64,000 nucleotides of DNA from Flavobacteriales bacterium (GTDB taxonomy: Bacteria; Bacteroidota; Bacteroidia; Flavobacteriales_C; GCA-002722245). Location of the stretch: assembly GCA_002722245.1 (NCBI GenBank), contig PBLA01000029.1, positions 1 to 64,000 of the forward strand, written 5' to 3'. The position numbers and the translations under genes are program-made. Below, in pieces: positions 42,597-52,080 of this stretch; the first letter of the stretch is position 1, and every line of letters starts with the position of its first letter. The notes beneath the pieces are model-generated. The model saw only the letters and a list, made by a program, of their open reading frames with translations. It ran no database searches and was not told the DNA's origin.

Positions 42597-43919
42597 TTAT
42601 TTAATGATTTTATGAGTAAATGTTTGTTGATCAGTGGTAGACCCTTTAAGAAAATAAATTCCTGGAGAAAGATTCCCTGTATTTATGTAAATTTTATTTT
42701 TTCCTCCTTTTACTTCGAGTACTTTTTTCCCATCATGTGTAAACAGTGTAACTCGTTCAAAACGAATGTTGTTTTTTGCTTCAATTGTAATTCGTTCAGA
42801 ATATCGGGAAGGATTGGGATACACATTCACTTTGTGCGAATAATCAAGTGTTCGGGAAGCGTGTGATTGAAGTGGCGAAAAGATAAAGTTATCGATGTAA
42901 ATTGAATCTTCACTTTCTTCAGCAGGATTAAGTAAAAAAACAAATTTCTCCACAGTCTCCGAAGGGGAAATGGTACTTAAATCCATCCAAAATGTATTCC
43001 AGTCATCAGTAGACTCTGTAATAAATTTGCCTTCTACAAGATCATCTCCGTTTTCATTTTGGAAAATAAGAAAGAATTCGGTTGGAGCATTAGGGTCATA
43101 TAAATCGAATGTTGAAGTTTGATAAATGTCAGTGGTAAAAGATGGTTTTACAGCTCCTCCAAATGCACCATCCTCCACGGTGATCCATTTTTTAAATTTC
43201 CCACATTTATTTGAACCATTTGCTCCTGATTTCATTGGATTATCAACTACCGTGAAATCACCATTTGAAAAATCAAACGAAACATTGCGATGACAATCAA
43301 AATTATCGCCTATTGAATCGATTGGTTCAACCTCCTCGCAAGGGTCTTTAAATTCGGGCCCCATAATATTATCGATATAGAAAACATCACTTGTGTAATT
43401 CCCTGGATTGAATAATATTACCATCTGATCTACATTTAAATTAGATACAGTTGGATCGGGCTGGAGATCAAATTTAAAGGTTAATTTCTCCCACTCTCCT
43501 GACCCTGATGTTGTATCGAGGTAAACGCTATGCCTACCTGTAGGATAATTTGAGGGCTGGGCATCTGTTTTATTTTCAAGTGTGATTTGTACGGTTACCG
43601 AAACGTCTGTTTTGACATACATGGACATTGTTTTATTTCCGCTTAAATAATCCGATAAATCATTCATAAAATCAGAAGGCTCTATGAGTATAACATCATA
43701 TGGAACGGCAATATTCCTGGTATATTTGGCACATGTTAATGAGGTGTTCAAGCCAGTGGTGTCTGGGTTGGATAGGTTGCGCTCATACACACCATTGATA
43801 AATCCATAGCCAACATTAGCAGTAGCTTCAAAATCATCATAAAGTTGTTGAGATGTTGCTAATAGGGGAGAAAAGATCAAAAGCACTAGAATTGGAATTA
43901 ATTTATACATGTTAAACAT
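42597..43919 (-). CDS. T9SS-sorted protein with two putative carbohydrate-binding jelly-rolls
   Basis: A 440-residue secreted protein (MFNMYKLIPILVLLIFSPLL signal). It has two tandem ~150-residue beta-sandwich repeats, about 22-190 and 205-350. Each has an F-[ST/N]-F or DDFE opening, a K-[Y/F]-T/K cysteine-containing strand (CAKYTRNI, CGKFKKWI), a MSMYVKTD or TFDLYDPN strand and an ending FYIDNIMGPEF / IYIDNFIFSP. That internal repeat resembles CBM4/CBM11/CIA30-like glycan-binding domains. The final ~80 residues (VNVYPNPSRYSERITIEAKN ... PGIYFLKGSTTDQQTFTHKI) are a type A T9SS domain. It is likely a surface protein that captures beta-glucan for the neighbouring GH16. No catalytic residues. 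It starts a sub-block after a 75-bp gap. Confidence 0.78.
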   Translation of the reverse strand: MFNMYKLIPILVLLIFSPLLATSQQLYDDFEATANVGYGFINGVYERNLSNPDTTGLNTSLTCAKYTRNIAVPYDVILIEPSDFMNDLSDYLSGNKTMSMYVKTDVSVTVQITLENKTDAQPSNYPTGRHSVYLDTTSGSGEWEKLTFKFDLQPDPTVSNLNVDQMVILFNPGNYTSDVFYIDNIMGPEFKDPCEEVEPIDSIGDNFDCHRNVSFDFSNGDFTVVDNPMKSGANGSNKCGKFKKWITVEDGAFGGAVKPSFTTDIYQTSTFDLYDPNAPTEFFLIFQNENGDDLVEGKFITESTDDWNTFWMDLSTISPSETVEKFVFLLNPAEESEDSIYIDNFIFSPLQSHASRTLDYSHKVNVYPNPSRYSERITIEAKNNIRFERVTLFTHDGKKVLEVKGGKNKIYINTGNLSPGIYFLKGSTTDQQTFTHKIIK

Positions 43920-43994
43920 CTTTAATAGATTATACCATAATATGAAGATTATTGAAAATACCCTTATTGATGTAAAAGGATAATAATCACCTTC

Positions 43995-46325
43995 TTAATG
44001 AACTGATTTTGAGCCTAAATGGTTTTGCTTTTTATCAAAAACTTCAAAGTCAGCACTTAATTTTTCAACAGATATTTTAAAATCTCCGGGCTCTACCACC
44101 CATTTATTATCAATTCCAACAAATGCAAGTTCTGTCACCGGTATGGATAATTGTATAGTCTTTCTTTCGAATCCTTTTGTATGTACTTTTTTAAATGCCC
44201 TTAATCGTTTAACAGAAGGTGTAATACTCGCGACTAAATCAGAACAATAAACTTGTATTACCTCTTTTCCAGGCATTTTGGATTGATTTTCTAGAGTGAC
44301 TTTAATGTATATGGTGTCATGTATTGAATAGCTTGATTTGTTTAAATGAAGATCAGAGTATTTGAATTTAGAATAGCTTAATCCATAACCAAAAGGCCAT
44401 TGGGAGGAAGTTCCTTTAAACTTGAGGTCGTGCGCGTTTAAGGAGGAAGTTTGTCCAAGAAATCGATCTGTTTTTTCAGTATGTTTATGATCATATGGTA
44501 TTAGTAATCCTTGGTATTTGGGGTAGGTGAAGGGGAGTTTTCCAGAGGGGTTGTTTTCCCCGAAAATAGTTTGAGCTAGGGCTGTTCCTCCCTCATTGCT
44601 GGGTAAATATCCTAACAGAATAGCTTCTGATAATGGTTCTATTTCTCGCATTAAACGCGGCCTTGAAGTGGTAGTTATAAGAATGATAGGAAGTCCTATT
44701 TGGCTTAATTCATGTACGAGTTGTTGTTGTGCATCAGGGAAATCAAGTGAATTTATATCTGCAGGGCCTTCTGCAGCGGGATCTTCCGAAAGACAAACAA
44801 CAATAACATCGCATTTTTTTGCTTTTTCTACCGCGAGTTCAGTATTAATATCAGTATCTAAAGTTGTTCCTTGAACATAGGTTATGTTTGATGATATGCT
44901 GGTGAGCGCTTCTTTTATTGTGAATTTTCCACCAGGGTTATATTTAGTTTCGTCTCCTTGCCAAGTGTATGTCCATCCGCCATTCAAGTAGTTCAATGAA
45001 TGAGCTCCTGGACCTGTGAGTAGTATTTTGGTTGATGGACGGAGTGGAAGTATATCGTTTTTGTTTTTGACCAAAGTAATTGACTCTTTAGCCGCTTCTA
45101 GGCTTTTTTGCTGGTGCGCTTTGGAAGCAAATTTGGGATAGTCATTAAAGTTTGGAATAGGCGTTTTAAAGAGTCCTAATGTTTGTTTCATAGTCAGTAT
45201 CCTGTGGACAGAGGAATCAATGCGCGACTCACTAATTTTCCCTTCCTCCACCAGCTCAATAAGTGCATCATTGAATGAGTAGTCATTTGGCGTCATGCTC
45301 ATATCAATTCCTGCATTAATTGCGAGATATACAGCCTCTTTCATGTCTTTTGCAATATGATGATCTTTATAGAGCTTAATAATGTCTTCCCAATCCGTAA
45401 GAACCACACCTTTGAATCCCATTTCATGTCTTAAAATGTGGGTCAGAAGCATTCTATTGGCATGAACGGGTATACCGTTAACTTCGCCAGAGTTCACCAT
45501 AATGCTTAACGCTCCCTCATTTATAGCTGATTGAAAAAGTGGTAAAAAATACTCCCTTAAAACCCGTTCGGGGATCCATGCAGGTGTTCGGTCTTTTCCT
45601 GATAAAGGGAAACTGTATCCCACATAATGTTTTAAGCAGGCAGCAATTTTGTTTTTATTGGTAACATTTTCGCTTTGATAACCACGAACAAATGCTTTAC
45701 CCATTGTTTTCCCTAAAAAAACATCCTCGCCAAAGGTTTCATAAAATCTTCCCCACAAGGGCTGTCTTCCTAAATCTAGTACAGGTGAAAAATTCCAAGG
45801 GATCCCTGAGGCAGCCACCTCATAAGCAGTAATCTCTGCCGCTTTTTCGACTAATTCTGGGTTCCATGTAGCTGCTAATCCTATTTGTTGAGGGAATAAG
45901 GTGGCATCAACAGTGTAATTTGCCCCATGGACGGCATCAATACCATATATAATTGGAATTTTACTACCCTCTGTTATCGCTTTGTTTTGGATACGCGTAA
46001 TTATTTTCTTCCAATGGTCACGAGTAAATGGATACCCCGCTGCATTTAGAATTGAACCCACGTAATAAGAGTTAATGGCTTTGTCAAGTTTGTTTGCATC
46101 TATCTCATGAGGTTGTTGCAAATTGTAAATTTCTCCAGTAGAAATGACATCTAGGTTAATTTGGGTCATTTGACCTACTTTTTGCTTTAATGACATACGC
46201 TGAATAATGTCATTAATTTTCTTATCACTTCCTTGATTCTTATTTTCTTTCATGGCGTAAAAAGAACAGCAAATCATAGATGCTAAGACGCTAATGAATA
46301 ATATTGTTTTAATTTTTAAATTCAT
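43995..46325 (-). CDS. bglX: GH3 beta-glucosidase lipoprotein
   Basis: A 776-residue glycoside hydrolase family 3 exo-enzyme releasing glucose from the non-reducing end of beta-glucosides or gluco-oligosaccharides. The N-terminal signal carries a lipobox-like SMICC (C19/C20). The (beta/alpha)8 domain has YGIDAVHGANYTVD (127-140), KHY (232-234) and the nucleophile in GFKGVVLTDWED (D311). The alpha/beta-sandwich domain follows with LLTGPGAHSLNYLNGGWTYT and VVCLSEDPAAEGPADINSLD, then PFTYPKYQGLLIPYDHK and WPFGYGLSYSKF, and a fibronectin-III-like C-terminal domain. Order and length match BglX-type enzymes. Its start overlaps the stop of the upstream lipoprotein gene by four bases (ATGA). Confidence 0.93.
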   Translation of the reverse strand: MNLKIKTILFISVLASMICCSFYAMKENKNQGSDKKINDIIQRMSLKQKVGQMTQINLDVISTGEIYNLQQPHEIDANKLDKAINSYYVGSILNAAGYPFTRDHWKKIITRIQNKAITEGSKIPIIYGIDAVHGANYTVDATLFPQQIGLAATWNPELVEKAAEITAYEVAASGIPWNFSPVLDLGRQPLWGRFYETFGEDVFLGKTMGKAFVRGYQSENVTNKNKIAACLKHYVGYSFPLSGKDRTPAWIPERVLREYFLPLFQSAINEGALSIMVNSGEVNGIPVHANRMLLTHILRHEMGFKGVVLTDWEDIIKLYKDHHIAKDMKEAVYLAINAGIDMSMTPNDYSFNDALIELVEEGKISESRIDSSVHRILTMKQTLGLFKTPIPNFNDYPKFASKAHQQKSLEAAKESITLVKNKNDILPLRPSTKILLTGPGAHSLNYLNGGWTYTWQGDETKYNPGGKFTIKEALTSISSNITYVQGTTLDTDINTELAVEKAKKCDVIVVCLSEDPAAEGPADINSLDFPDAQQQLVHELSQIGLPIILITTTSRPRLMREIEPLSEAILLGYLPSNEGGTALAQTIFGENNPSGKLPFTYPKYQGLLIPYDHKHTEKTDRFLGQTSSLNAHDLKFKGTSSQWPFGYGLSYSKFKYSDLHLNKSSYSIHDTIYIKVTLENQSKMPGKEVIQVYCSDLVASITPSVKRLRAFKKVHTKGFERKTIQLSIPVTELAFVGIDNKWVVEPGDFKISVEKLSADFEVFDKKQNHLGSKSVH

Positions 46326-47479
46326 ATGCTCACCAATTTAATATCATCCAGACATATTTTTCCCCTCTTCACTCCTTTAAACTTGAGTTGTTTAATTTGA
46401 TCCATTATAACGCCTTTTTCTTGAAGTTTAAACAGTTTAAGAGGGATGCGTATAAAAATCCAATCATCAGAAGATGTGTAATTGCTTGCGTTAATTGGAA
46501 TGCTTGAATAATGTCCGCTATAATCTTCAATAATCATTTGGAATTCAGAATCAGGGGAGAGTTTGGCATTGAATTGAATTGTACACTCTTCGGTTAATCC
46601 CCGCCAGTTTATTTGATACCAGTCATTCCAGTTTATTCCCCATTCAGCCCAGTTGCACTCTGTTGTTTGATAATTCCATTCAATAAATTGATTACCCAAT
46701 GTGTCTGATCGTTCATGAAGAGAATGGCATTTTTTTTCGCCAGTTCCCCAACCTCTTTTTGTCAGCATTCCTTCTTCATAAATCACTTGGGGTGTTTTGC
46801 CTTTGGGCTTTAGAGCGTCTACTTCATTTAGAAGATGCTGGTATTGGAGCGTATCGAAATCAATCAATTCAATTTCGTCAATGTAAAAATCTCCAGATCC
46901 TTCAAGCTGAAACTTTAATTGTTTAATGGATGATAAGTCAACATCATCATTTTCTACTTCATCACCTATTGGGAAATGCCATAGTGGGACAATAATCTGA
47001 GTCCAGGTGGTATCAATTGTTAATCCTTTCAAGTATTTTTTACTATCGAGAAAAAGATACGATCCTCCCCCTGCAAAATCCTCTAGTGCAAGTACAATTG
47101 GAATACCATTTACCTTATTTGAAGGTGTTTTAACAAACATACTTATGGCTTTTTTGTGGATGTATTGCTTTACGTTGGTTGGTATCCAGTTATTAAAACT
47201 ATTTCCAAACCCTAACCATTCACAATTCGTTGATTTAGTCCATGTCAACTTTATAGATGAATTTCCTTTGTAAGCCGTTTCATTAGTGACTGAAAAATCA
47301 CCACAATTGGATAATGAACTCCATAGGGTTCCTTTGGCATCAGAAAATACAACTTGCTTTGTTGCTTTGTCCAATATTGGTTTTTTGAATTCATCATACA
47401 AGGCTATCTTTTCGAATTGAAGAGAACAAGACGAAATAATAAGCATACTGAGTAATATGGATAAATAATTTCTTCTCAC
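46322..47479 (-). CDS. Lipoprotein with two CIA30/CBM-like glycan-binding domains
   Basis: A 385-residue lipoprotein starting at a GTG (47479), chosen because it overlaps the upstream stop (GTGA) and gives a clean lipobox (LIISSC, C18). Two ~160-residue beta-sandwich repeats follow, about 30-205 and 240-385. Each contains NCEWLGFGNSFNNWIP-type or CNWAEWGINWNDWYQI segments (paired Trp near a Cys) and ends FYIDEIELIDF or ICLDDIKLVS. The Trp-rich strands are what one expects of a beta-glucan binding cleft. No catalytic motif was found. In the operon it lies immediately upstream of the GH3, a plausible periplasmic or surface partner. The family name cannot be fixed by eye; CIA30 or CBM11-like is the best guess. 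Confidence 0.7.
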   Translation of the reverse strand: MRRNYLSILLSMLIISSCSLQFEKIALYDEFKKPILDKATKQVVFSDAKGTLWSSLSNCGDFSVTNETAYKGNSSIKLTWTKSTNCEWLGFGNSFNNWIPTNVKQYIHKKAISMFVKTPSNKVNGIPIVLALEDFAGGGSYLFLDSKKYLKGLTIDTTWTQIIVPLWHFPIGDEVENDDVDLSSIKQLKFQLEGSGDFYIDEIELIDFDTLQYQHLLNEVDALKPKGKTPQVIYEEGMLTKRGWGTGEKKCHSLHERSDTLGNQFIEWNYQTTECNWAEWGINWNDWYQINWRGLTEECTIQFNAKLSPDSEFQMIIEDYSGHYSSIPINASNYTSSDDWIFIRIPLKLFKLQEKGVIMDQIKQLKFKGVKRGKICLDDIKLVSI

Positions 47480-48483
47480 GGTTTGTACGATTCGTTTTCT
47501 GTAAAAATGAGTTGATCGATAGTTGCCTCCGATCGAATACCTGATTCTTTATTTGCTAGAAAAAATACGGTGACACCAATTAGTTTCGAAGGCTCGGGTA
47601 AACCATTTCCATTAGTTTCTGCTAAATCACCATCGGCATTGTATTTTAAATCACCATATTTAAAACTAACTAAATTCCATTTGTCATTTTCGTACCAATA
47701 TTCATAAATAAATTGATCTTCTGATGATGCGGTGTACACTCCATCACCATTATCGTCTTCATCAAACCATAATTGCAAGAAGCAATTATTTGGTCCGGTA
47801 TTACTAATAAATTTTGCTCCAATATTGAAGTAAAGGTTGTTTGCATTTGCGGGTAATCCAAATCCATTCTCAGGAGTATTTATTTTTAAGTAGCCAATGG
47901 CCCAATCCCATGGAACAGAACCATCCCATGAATAAAAACAGCTTCCTTTTGCAGCATCATCAGTATTACATATTATCGATGCGCTTACTCCTGCTTGATT
48001 AAAATAATCCCAGGAATCGGAGCTGCCATTTTCAAAATCAGTAACAATAATCCCTTGATCTTTTTTTAGTCCTGTAATATGTATTGAATCCATTATGAGT
48101 GGTGCGTCTTCTTCGTCTGGAAAAGAGATTTTAATATAGGTTTTCTCTAGTCCAAAAGATGGAAATGTATTTGCTCCACCTTTCCAAAGGGCATTGTCTT
48201 TTGAAATGATTCGATCATTACCTGTAAAAGTTCTTTTTGCCCCCGACGTTGCTCCTGTTATTTCTATTTCCCATCGCGTTCTTTTGGAAATTTCTACATT
48301 AAATGCAATATTTTCTCCGGATGTAAAATTAACTTTATCCCCGAGTTCTAGTGGTGAGAGGATACTAAAAGGCCCGTATAAATCATTTAAACTGGGTCCT
48401 TGAAAATTATCTGAATCATCTTTCCGACATGAATGGAAAAATAAGCAAATGATAAAAATAATATAGATGAACGTTCTTTTCAT
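47476..48483 (-). CDS. Surface glycan-binding-type lipoprotein
   Basis: A 335-residue lipoprotein (lipobox FFHSC, C19) followed by RKDDSDN, which resembles the acidic lipoprotein export signal that sends Bacteroidota lipoproteins to the cell surface. The N-terminal domain (about 30-145) is an Ig/PKD-like sandwich with a GDKVNFTSGENIAFNVEISK stretch. The C-terminal domain (about 150-330) is a jelly-roll with TDFENGSSDSWDYFNQ, CFYSWDGSVPWDWAIGYLKI and ending EATIDQLIF. The combination of an Ig-like domain and a distal binding domain is the usual SGBP architecture in polysaccharide utilisation loci. One base separates its ATG from the stop of the barrel gene upstream (minus-strand order), so translation is coupled. 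No enzyme motif. Confidence 0.72.
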   Translation of the reverse strand: MKRTFIYIIFIICLFFHSCRKDDSDNFQGPSLNDLYGPFSILSPLELGDKVNFTSGENIAFNVEISKRTRWEIEITGATSGAKRTFTGNDRIISKDNALWKGGANTFPSFGLEKTYIKISFPDEEDAPLIMDSIHITGLKKDQGIIVTDFENGSSDSWDYFNQAGVSASIICNTDDAAKGSCFYSWDGSVPWDWAIGYLKINTPENGFGLPANANNLYFNIGAKFISNTGPNNCFLQLWFDEDDNGDGVYTASSEDQFIYEYWYENDKWNLVSFKYGDLKYNADGDLAETNGNGLPEPSKLIGVTVFFLANKESGIRSEATIDQLIFTENESYKP

Positions 48484-48484
48484 A

Positions 48485-50200
48485 TTAAAACATTAAGCTG
48501 AATAAAATGATAAATTCTGAGATGCCGTAATTAACATTCTGATCAACATTATCGGTTATGGTGAAATTTTGATATTGTAATGATAGCGCGTTGCCTTGTC
48601 CAAAGTCATATTGGAGTCCGCACGCCAAAATTTGTTCTGTAAAATTGATTGTTAAAGGCTCAAAATCAATGATTTCATTGTAAGAGTTTCTAACTTCCTT
48701 TTGCTCGTTTCCTTGAGCATTCCAAAGTTTTCCTCCAAAAAGAATATTTAAATTTTTGACAAACTCATAACTTAATCCAACATCAATAAAGTTACTGGTC
48801 AGATTAATTTGTTCAAAATCTTGCCCTCCTCGAAGAGTGATTTCATTTCGAAAACCAATATTTAATAGAAGTGCCTGCTTGTGTTTTATCCATTCATTTA
48901 TGGCAATATCAGTACCTAGTTTTGTGAGTAAAAATGACTTTTTACGAGTTGTTCCACTTCCCGCTGATTCCTGAAGAGCATAAATTTCAATGTAACTGTT
49001 TTTAATAGTTCCTGAGTCCAGATTATGGCACTTCAGATAAGCTCCTTTTCGATTTGGGGTTGCATTGCCGTAGGGATTGGAATTGTTGTAAACTACATTA
49101 TATGCCATGAGCGATTCTGAGATTTTTCTCGAATTGCTTGTGTTTCCATTAATAATGTCAGTAGTAGTAACCGTTCTTCCTATATAGTTATTGGTGAATT
49201 GTTGATAGGGTACTGGCGATTTATCGAAATTGACTCTTTTTGTTTGGGCACCTGGAGCACTGAAATCTTTCCCAACATCCTTAAATCCTACGTTGAATTT
49301 TATGGATTGGCTATTCAGGTTAATAGATGATGATATATCGTAAAACCATTCATCTGAGTTTAAAGGCGTTGTTAGATCACTAAAGTGTTTAAAGTGGCTA
49401 TTAGAAAAACCACTTTCACCTTCTATCTTCATCGTTGCGAAGTTGTTATTGTACATCTGCCAATGAAAATTTGTACTGCTTACATTATTCCATAAAAAAG
49501 AACTATCGGTGGCCGAAGTTTGAGTAAGATCAAAAAGATGGACACTGTTAAACGCAAAAGCTATATTTTTATTTTTCACAAAATTGATGCTTCCTCCTCC
49601 AAAAAGACGTTCTGGATCGCCGCTTTCTCCTGTAGGACGTTGACGGGTTAAATGCCCTTTAAATTCTATTTTGTCAATATGATTAGAAGGAAGGAGATTA
49701 AACCCCACTTTTGCGCCTTGCATTCTCCATTGATTATTGTTGTAGAAAAGATCATAATGAACAATATTTCTCCTCAAACTAAATAACCCTGATTCATTTA
49801 AAAACCCTTCTTCAGAATGATTGAATAGCGTGTAAGGAGTCATTTTTAAATCAATGTCTCCAATTTCATAACGAACCACATTCGCTGCAACTCCCTTGAG
49901 AGTTAATTGTCGAACATCAAAGTTTACCCCTCCTCCCCAAAATCCACCAAGTTCATTTCGTATTCTAAAAATACCAATGACTTCAGTTTGTTTATTTGGA
50001 AAAGCACTTATGCCAAGATCTAATAAATTGTGCCCATAATTACTTTTTTTAGCTGTAATGGAATCAACATCATTACTAATGTTTAATTGATTAGCAAAAA
50101 GGTAGGAGCGTGCACTTCCATTAATTTGAAATTTCTCATTTTGAGCATCAACGTGAAGCGCAAAAACAATAAGTGATATGGTAATTAGTGTTAATTTCAT
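48485..50200 (-). CDS. Outer-membrane beta-barrel protein, second of a pair
   Basis: A 571-residue protein with a signal peptide (MKLTLITISLIVFALHVDAQ). The mature part is made of regularly alternating amphipathic strands ending in aromatic residues (e.g. VGFNLLPSNHIDKIEFKGHL, NIAFAFNSVHLFDLTQ, DVGLSYEFVKNLNILFGGKL), and the chain ends ...YGISEFIILFSLMF. This is a C-terminal strand typical of outer-membrane barrels. There is no TonB box, plug domain or SusC signature. Its ATG overlaps the stop of the first barrel gene (TAATG). It may be a glucan-oligosaccharide porin or part of a two-barrel complex. I cannot assign a named family. Confidence 0.7.
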   Translation of the reverse strand: MKLTLITISLIVFALHVDAQNEKFQINGSARSYLFANQLNISNDVDSITAKKSNYGHNLLDLGISAFPNKQTEVIGIFRIRNELGGFWGGGVNFDVRQLTLKGVAANVVRYEIGDIDLKMTPYTLFNHSEEGFLNESGLFSLRRNIVHYDLFYNNNQWRMQGAKVGFNLLPSNHIDKIEFKGHLTRQRPTGESGDPERLFGGGSINFVKNKNIAFAFNSVHLFDLTQTSATDSSFLWNNVSSTNFHWQMYNNNFATMKIEGESGFSNSHFKHFSDLTTPLNSDEWFYDISSSINLNSQSIKFNVGFKDVGKDFSAPGAQTKRVNFDKSPVPYQQFTNNYIGRTVTTTDIINGNTSNSRKISESLMAYNVVYNNSNPYGNATPNRKGAYLKCHNLDSGTIKNSYIEIYALQESAGSGTTRKKSFLLTKLGTDIAINEWIKHKQALLLNIGFRNEITLRGGQDFEQINLTSNFIDVGLSYEFVKNLNILFGGKLWNAQGNEQKEVRNSYNEIIDFEPLTINFTEQILACGLQYDFGQGNALSLQYQNFTITDNVDQNVNYGISEFIILFSLMF

Positions 50201-52080
50201 TAGAAAACTACTTTTAATTCTAAGGTGGATTCATGTCCACTAAACTTATCAAGTGGGAAACTGGTGTCCTCAAATTTGAAGTACCTGTGTCTAAAATATA
50301 GGCCTGTATTTTTTGCCAGAATGAAATCAAACCCTACACCAATACCAATTCCTTCTTGATTAATGGGTCTACCAGTTTCTATATTGAGTTGTGTATCGTA
50401 ATTACCAATTATACGCTCCACACCTACGTATTGCGAAATCATTAAGTTTTTAAAAAGTTGGTAATAGTTTTCAAGTTGATGATTATACACTCTTAATAAA
50501 GCCGATTCGTTGAGCACAGTAAAACCAGCTAATTGATCTTGAACAGAATTGTATGAACCCAAGTAGAAAATATACCCAGGGCGATTTAAGAAAGTGAATT
50601 TATATTTTAATTGTGTTTCCATCGTGTTGAAACATTTTTTAAAATCAAGATTCCCATTACTGTTGGTTTGTGTTAAGTTGATTGTTTCAAATACAGAGCG
50701 ATAAATCACAGATTTTTTATTGTAAGGACCTACATTTGAAGGGAAGGACCATCTCCAAAATCGGGACATGGTTAAGCCATTGAGATGCGTGTAGCTAATT
50801 TGGTTTCCAATTTGTTGAAGTTCTCTTGCAATACTATTCCCAAACGTGATTGATAATGATTTTAAATTAAAATAGGCACTGATGTCAATACCCTGACGAT
50901 TATTGGCCAATTGACCCATTGGGACAATACCACTTCCAGTTTGTTGAAGTACCCCATTTGATCCAATATTTTGTTGGTCAATTGAAGCGGCGGATTGTGC
51001 TTGGTTCATACTGGTATTAATGAAAATAGAATTGTTGTTCACTACTTTATGACTAATTCTGTAGGCATGAATTTGTAAAGGAATCAAATAGAGAGAAGGA
51101 TCTAAATTAAAGTGCAGAGAAATGAGCTCTCCATACCCTAAGCTATCCTGATTAAATTCATCACTGTATTTACCAAGACCAGTTTCGCTCAATATCTCAA
51201 ACTTTTTTGTTTTGTAATTGATTCCTGATGTTACAATAAAATTGGTAATTGGATTTCGCGCAAGGGTGTCGCTGTAAGTGATTCTACTATAATTATTTAT
51301 GCTTGAAGTTAGTCGTCTGATTTTTTTTTTCAATGCTCCTCCAAATACATAGTTTGGAACAATGTTTTGATACAGATTAATGTTGTTTAAATTATTTGTA
51401 GTTAGAAAACTTGCTCCAGTATTTTGAGCCCTTCCATAAATGAGGTTTAATGATGTTTCTCGCGGTAATTCTGCATCCAGGATAATACCTTGAATCGCTT
51501 GGTTTGCCCATCTGGAATCCTGATTAATTGCACCATTCTTGTAGTAGTTTAAATAGCGATCTTCCACCTTTCTGGTTTGCGGATCCCAAGGATTTCGCTC
51601 AAACACACTGAATCTATTATAACCATAAAATGATCCAAAGGTTAAGGGGCTTATTTCGTGCCAGAAGATCCCACCAGTCCTTATATTAACAGCTGTTTTT
51701 TTGGTGCTAAAACTTCCATATAAATTTATCCCAAGTTGCAAGCTTCTGTAATAGTCAAAATTACCGTTGTTCTGGTTCCATACAATCAAGTCTGTTCCAA
51801 ATGAGAGTTTATTATTTGGACGACCACTAATATTTAATGTGAGTTCAGGAAGTTGAGAAGCATCTCCTGTAAGAATTGATCGGCCATCAATTGTTTGTTC
51901 AATACCATTTTCTGTTCCAATAACATATGGTGCATTAAAAAGACGGTGTTGCGCGTAAAATCGATAATTTCCGCTCACATTAAAATTTTGAAGAGGTGCA
52001 GGTTTTACATTTTTTTTCTCTTGACTCATCAACGATGAAGCAAAAAGTATAAATGTTATAAACCAAATACCTTTCATCAT
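50200..52080 (-). CDS. Outer-membrane beta-barrel protein, first of a pair
   Basis: A 627-residue protein from the ATG at 52080, which overlaps the transporter stop (TAATG) and gives a signal peptide (MMKGIWFITFILFASSLMSQ). The longer open frame would start inside the transporter gene. The mature protein is rich in amphipathic beta strands (TLNISGRPNNKLSFGTDLIV, SLQLGINLYGSFS, TQLKYKFTFLNRPGYIFYLG) and ends GHESTLELKVVF, a typical barrel end. An FNVSGNYRFYAQHRLFN start and NRFSVFERNPWDPQT loop are notable. No SusC-like TonB-dependent features. Together with the next gene it may form the outer-membrane route for sugars to the symporter. Family not recognised. Confidence 0.7.
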   Translation of the reverse strand: MMKGIWFITFILFASSLMSQEKKNVKPAPLQNFNVSGNYRFYAQHRLFNAPYVIGTENGIEQTIDGRSILTGDASQLPELTLNISGRPNNKLSFGTDLIVWNQNNGNFDYYRSLQLGINLYGSFSTKKTAVNIRTGGIFWHEISPLTFGSFYGYNRFSVFERNPWDPQTRKVEDRYLNYYKNGAINQDSRWANQAIQGIILDAELPRETSLNLIYGRAQNTGASFLTTNNLNNINLYQNIVPNYVFGGALKKKIRRLTSSINNYSRITYSDTLARNPITNFIVTSGINYKTKKFEILSETGLGKYSDEFNQDSLGYGELISLHFNLDPSLYLIPLQIHAYRISHKVVNNNSIFINTSMNQAQSAASIDQQNIGSNGVLQQTGSGIVPMGQLANNRQGIDISAYFNLKSLSITFGNSIARELQQIGNQISYTHLNGLTMSRFWRWSFPSNVGPYNKKSVIYRSVFETINLTQTNSNGNLDFKKCFNTMETQLKYKFTFLNRPGYIFYLGSYNSVQDQLAGFTVLNESALLRVYNHQLENYYQLFKNLMISQYVGVERIIGNYDTQLNIETGRPINQEGIGIGVGFDFILAKNTGLYFRHRYFKFEDTSFPLDKFSGHESTLELKVVF

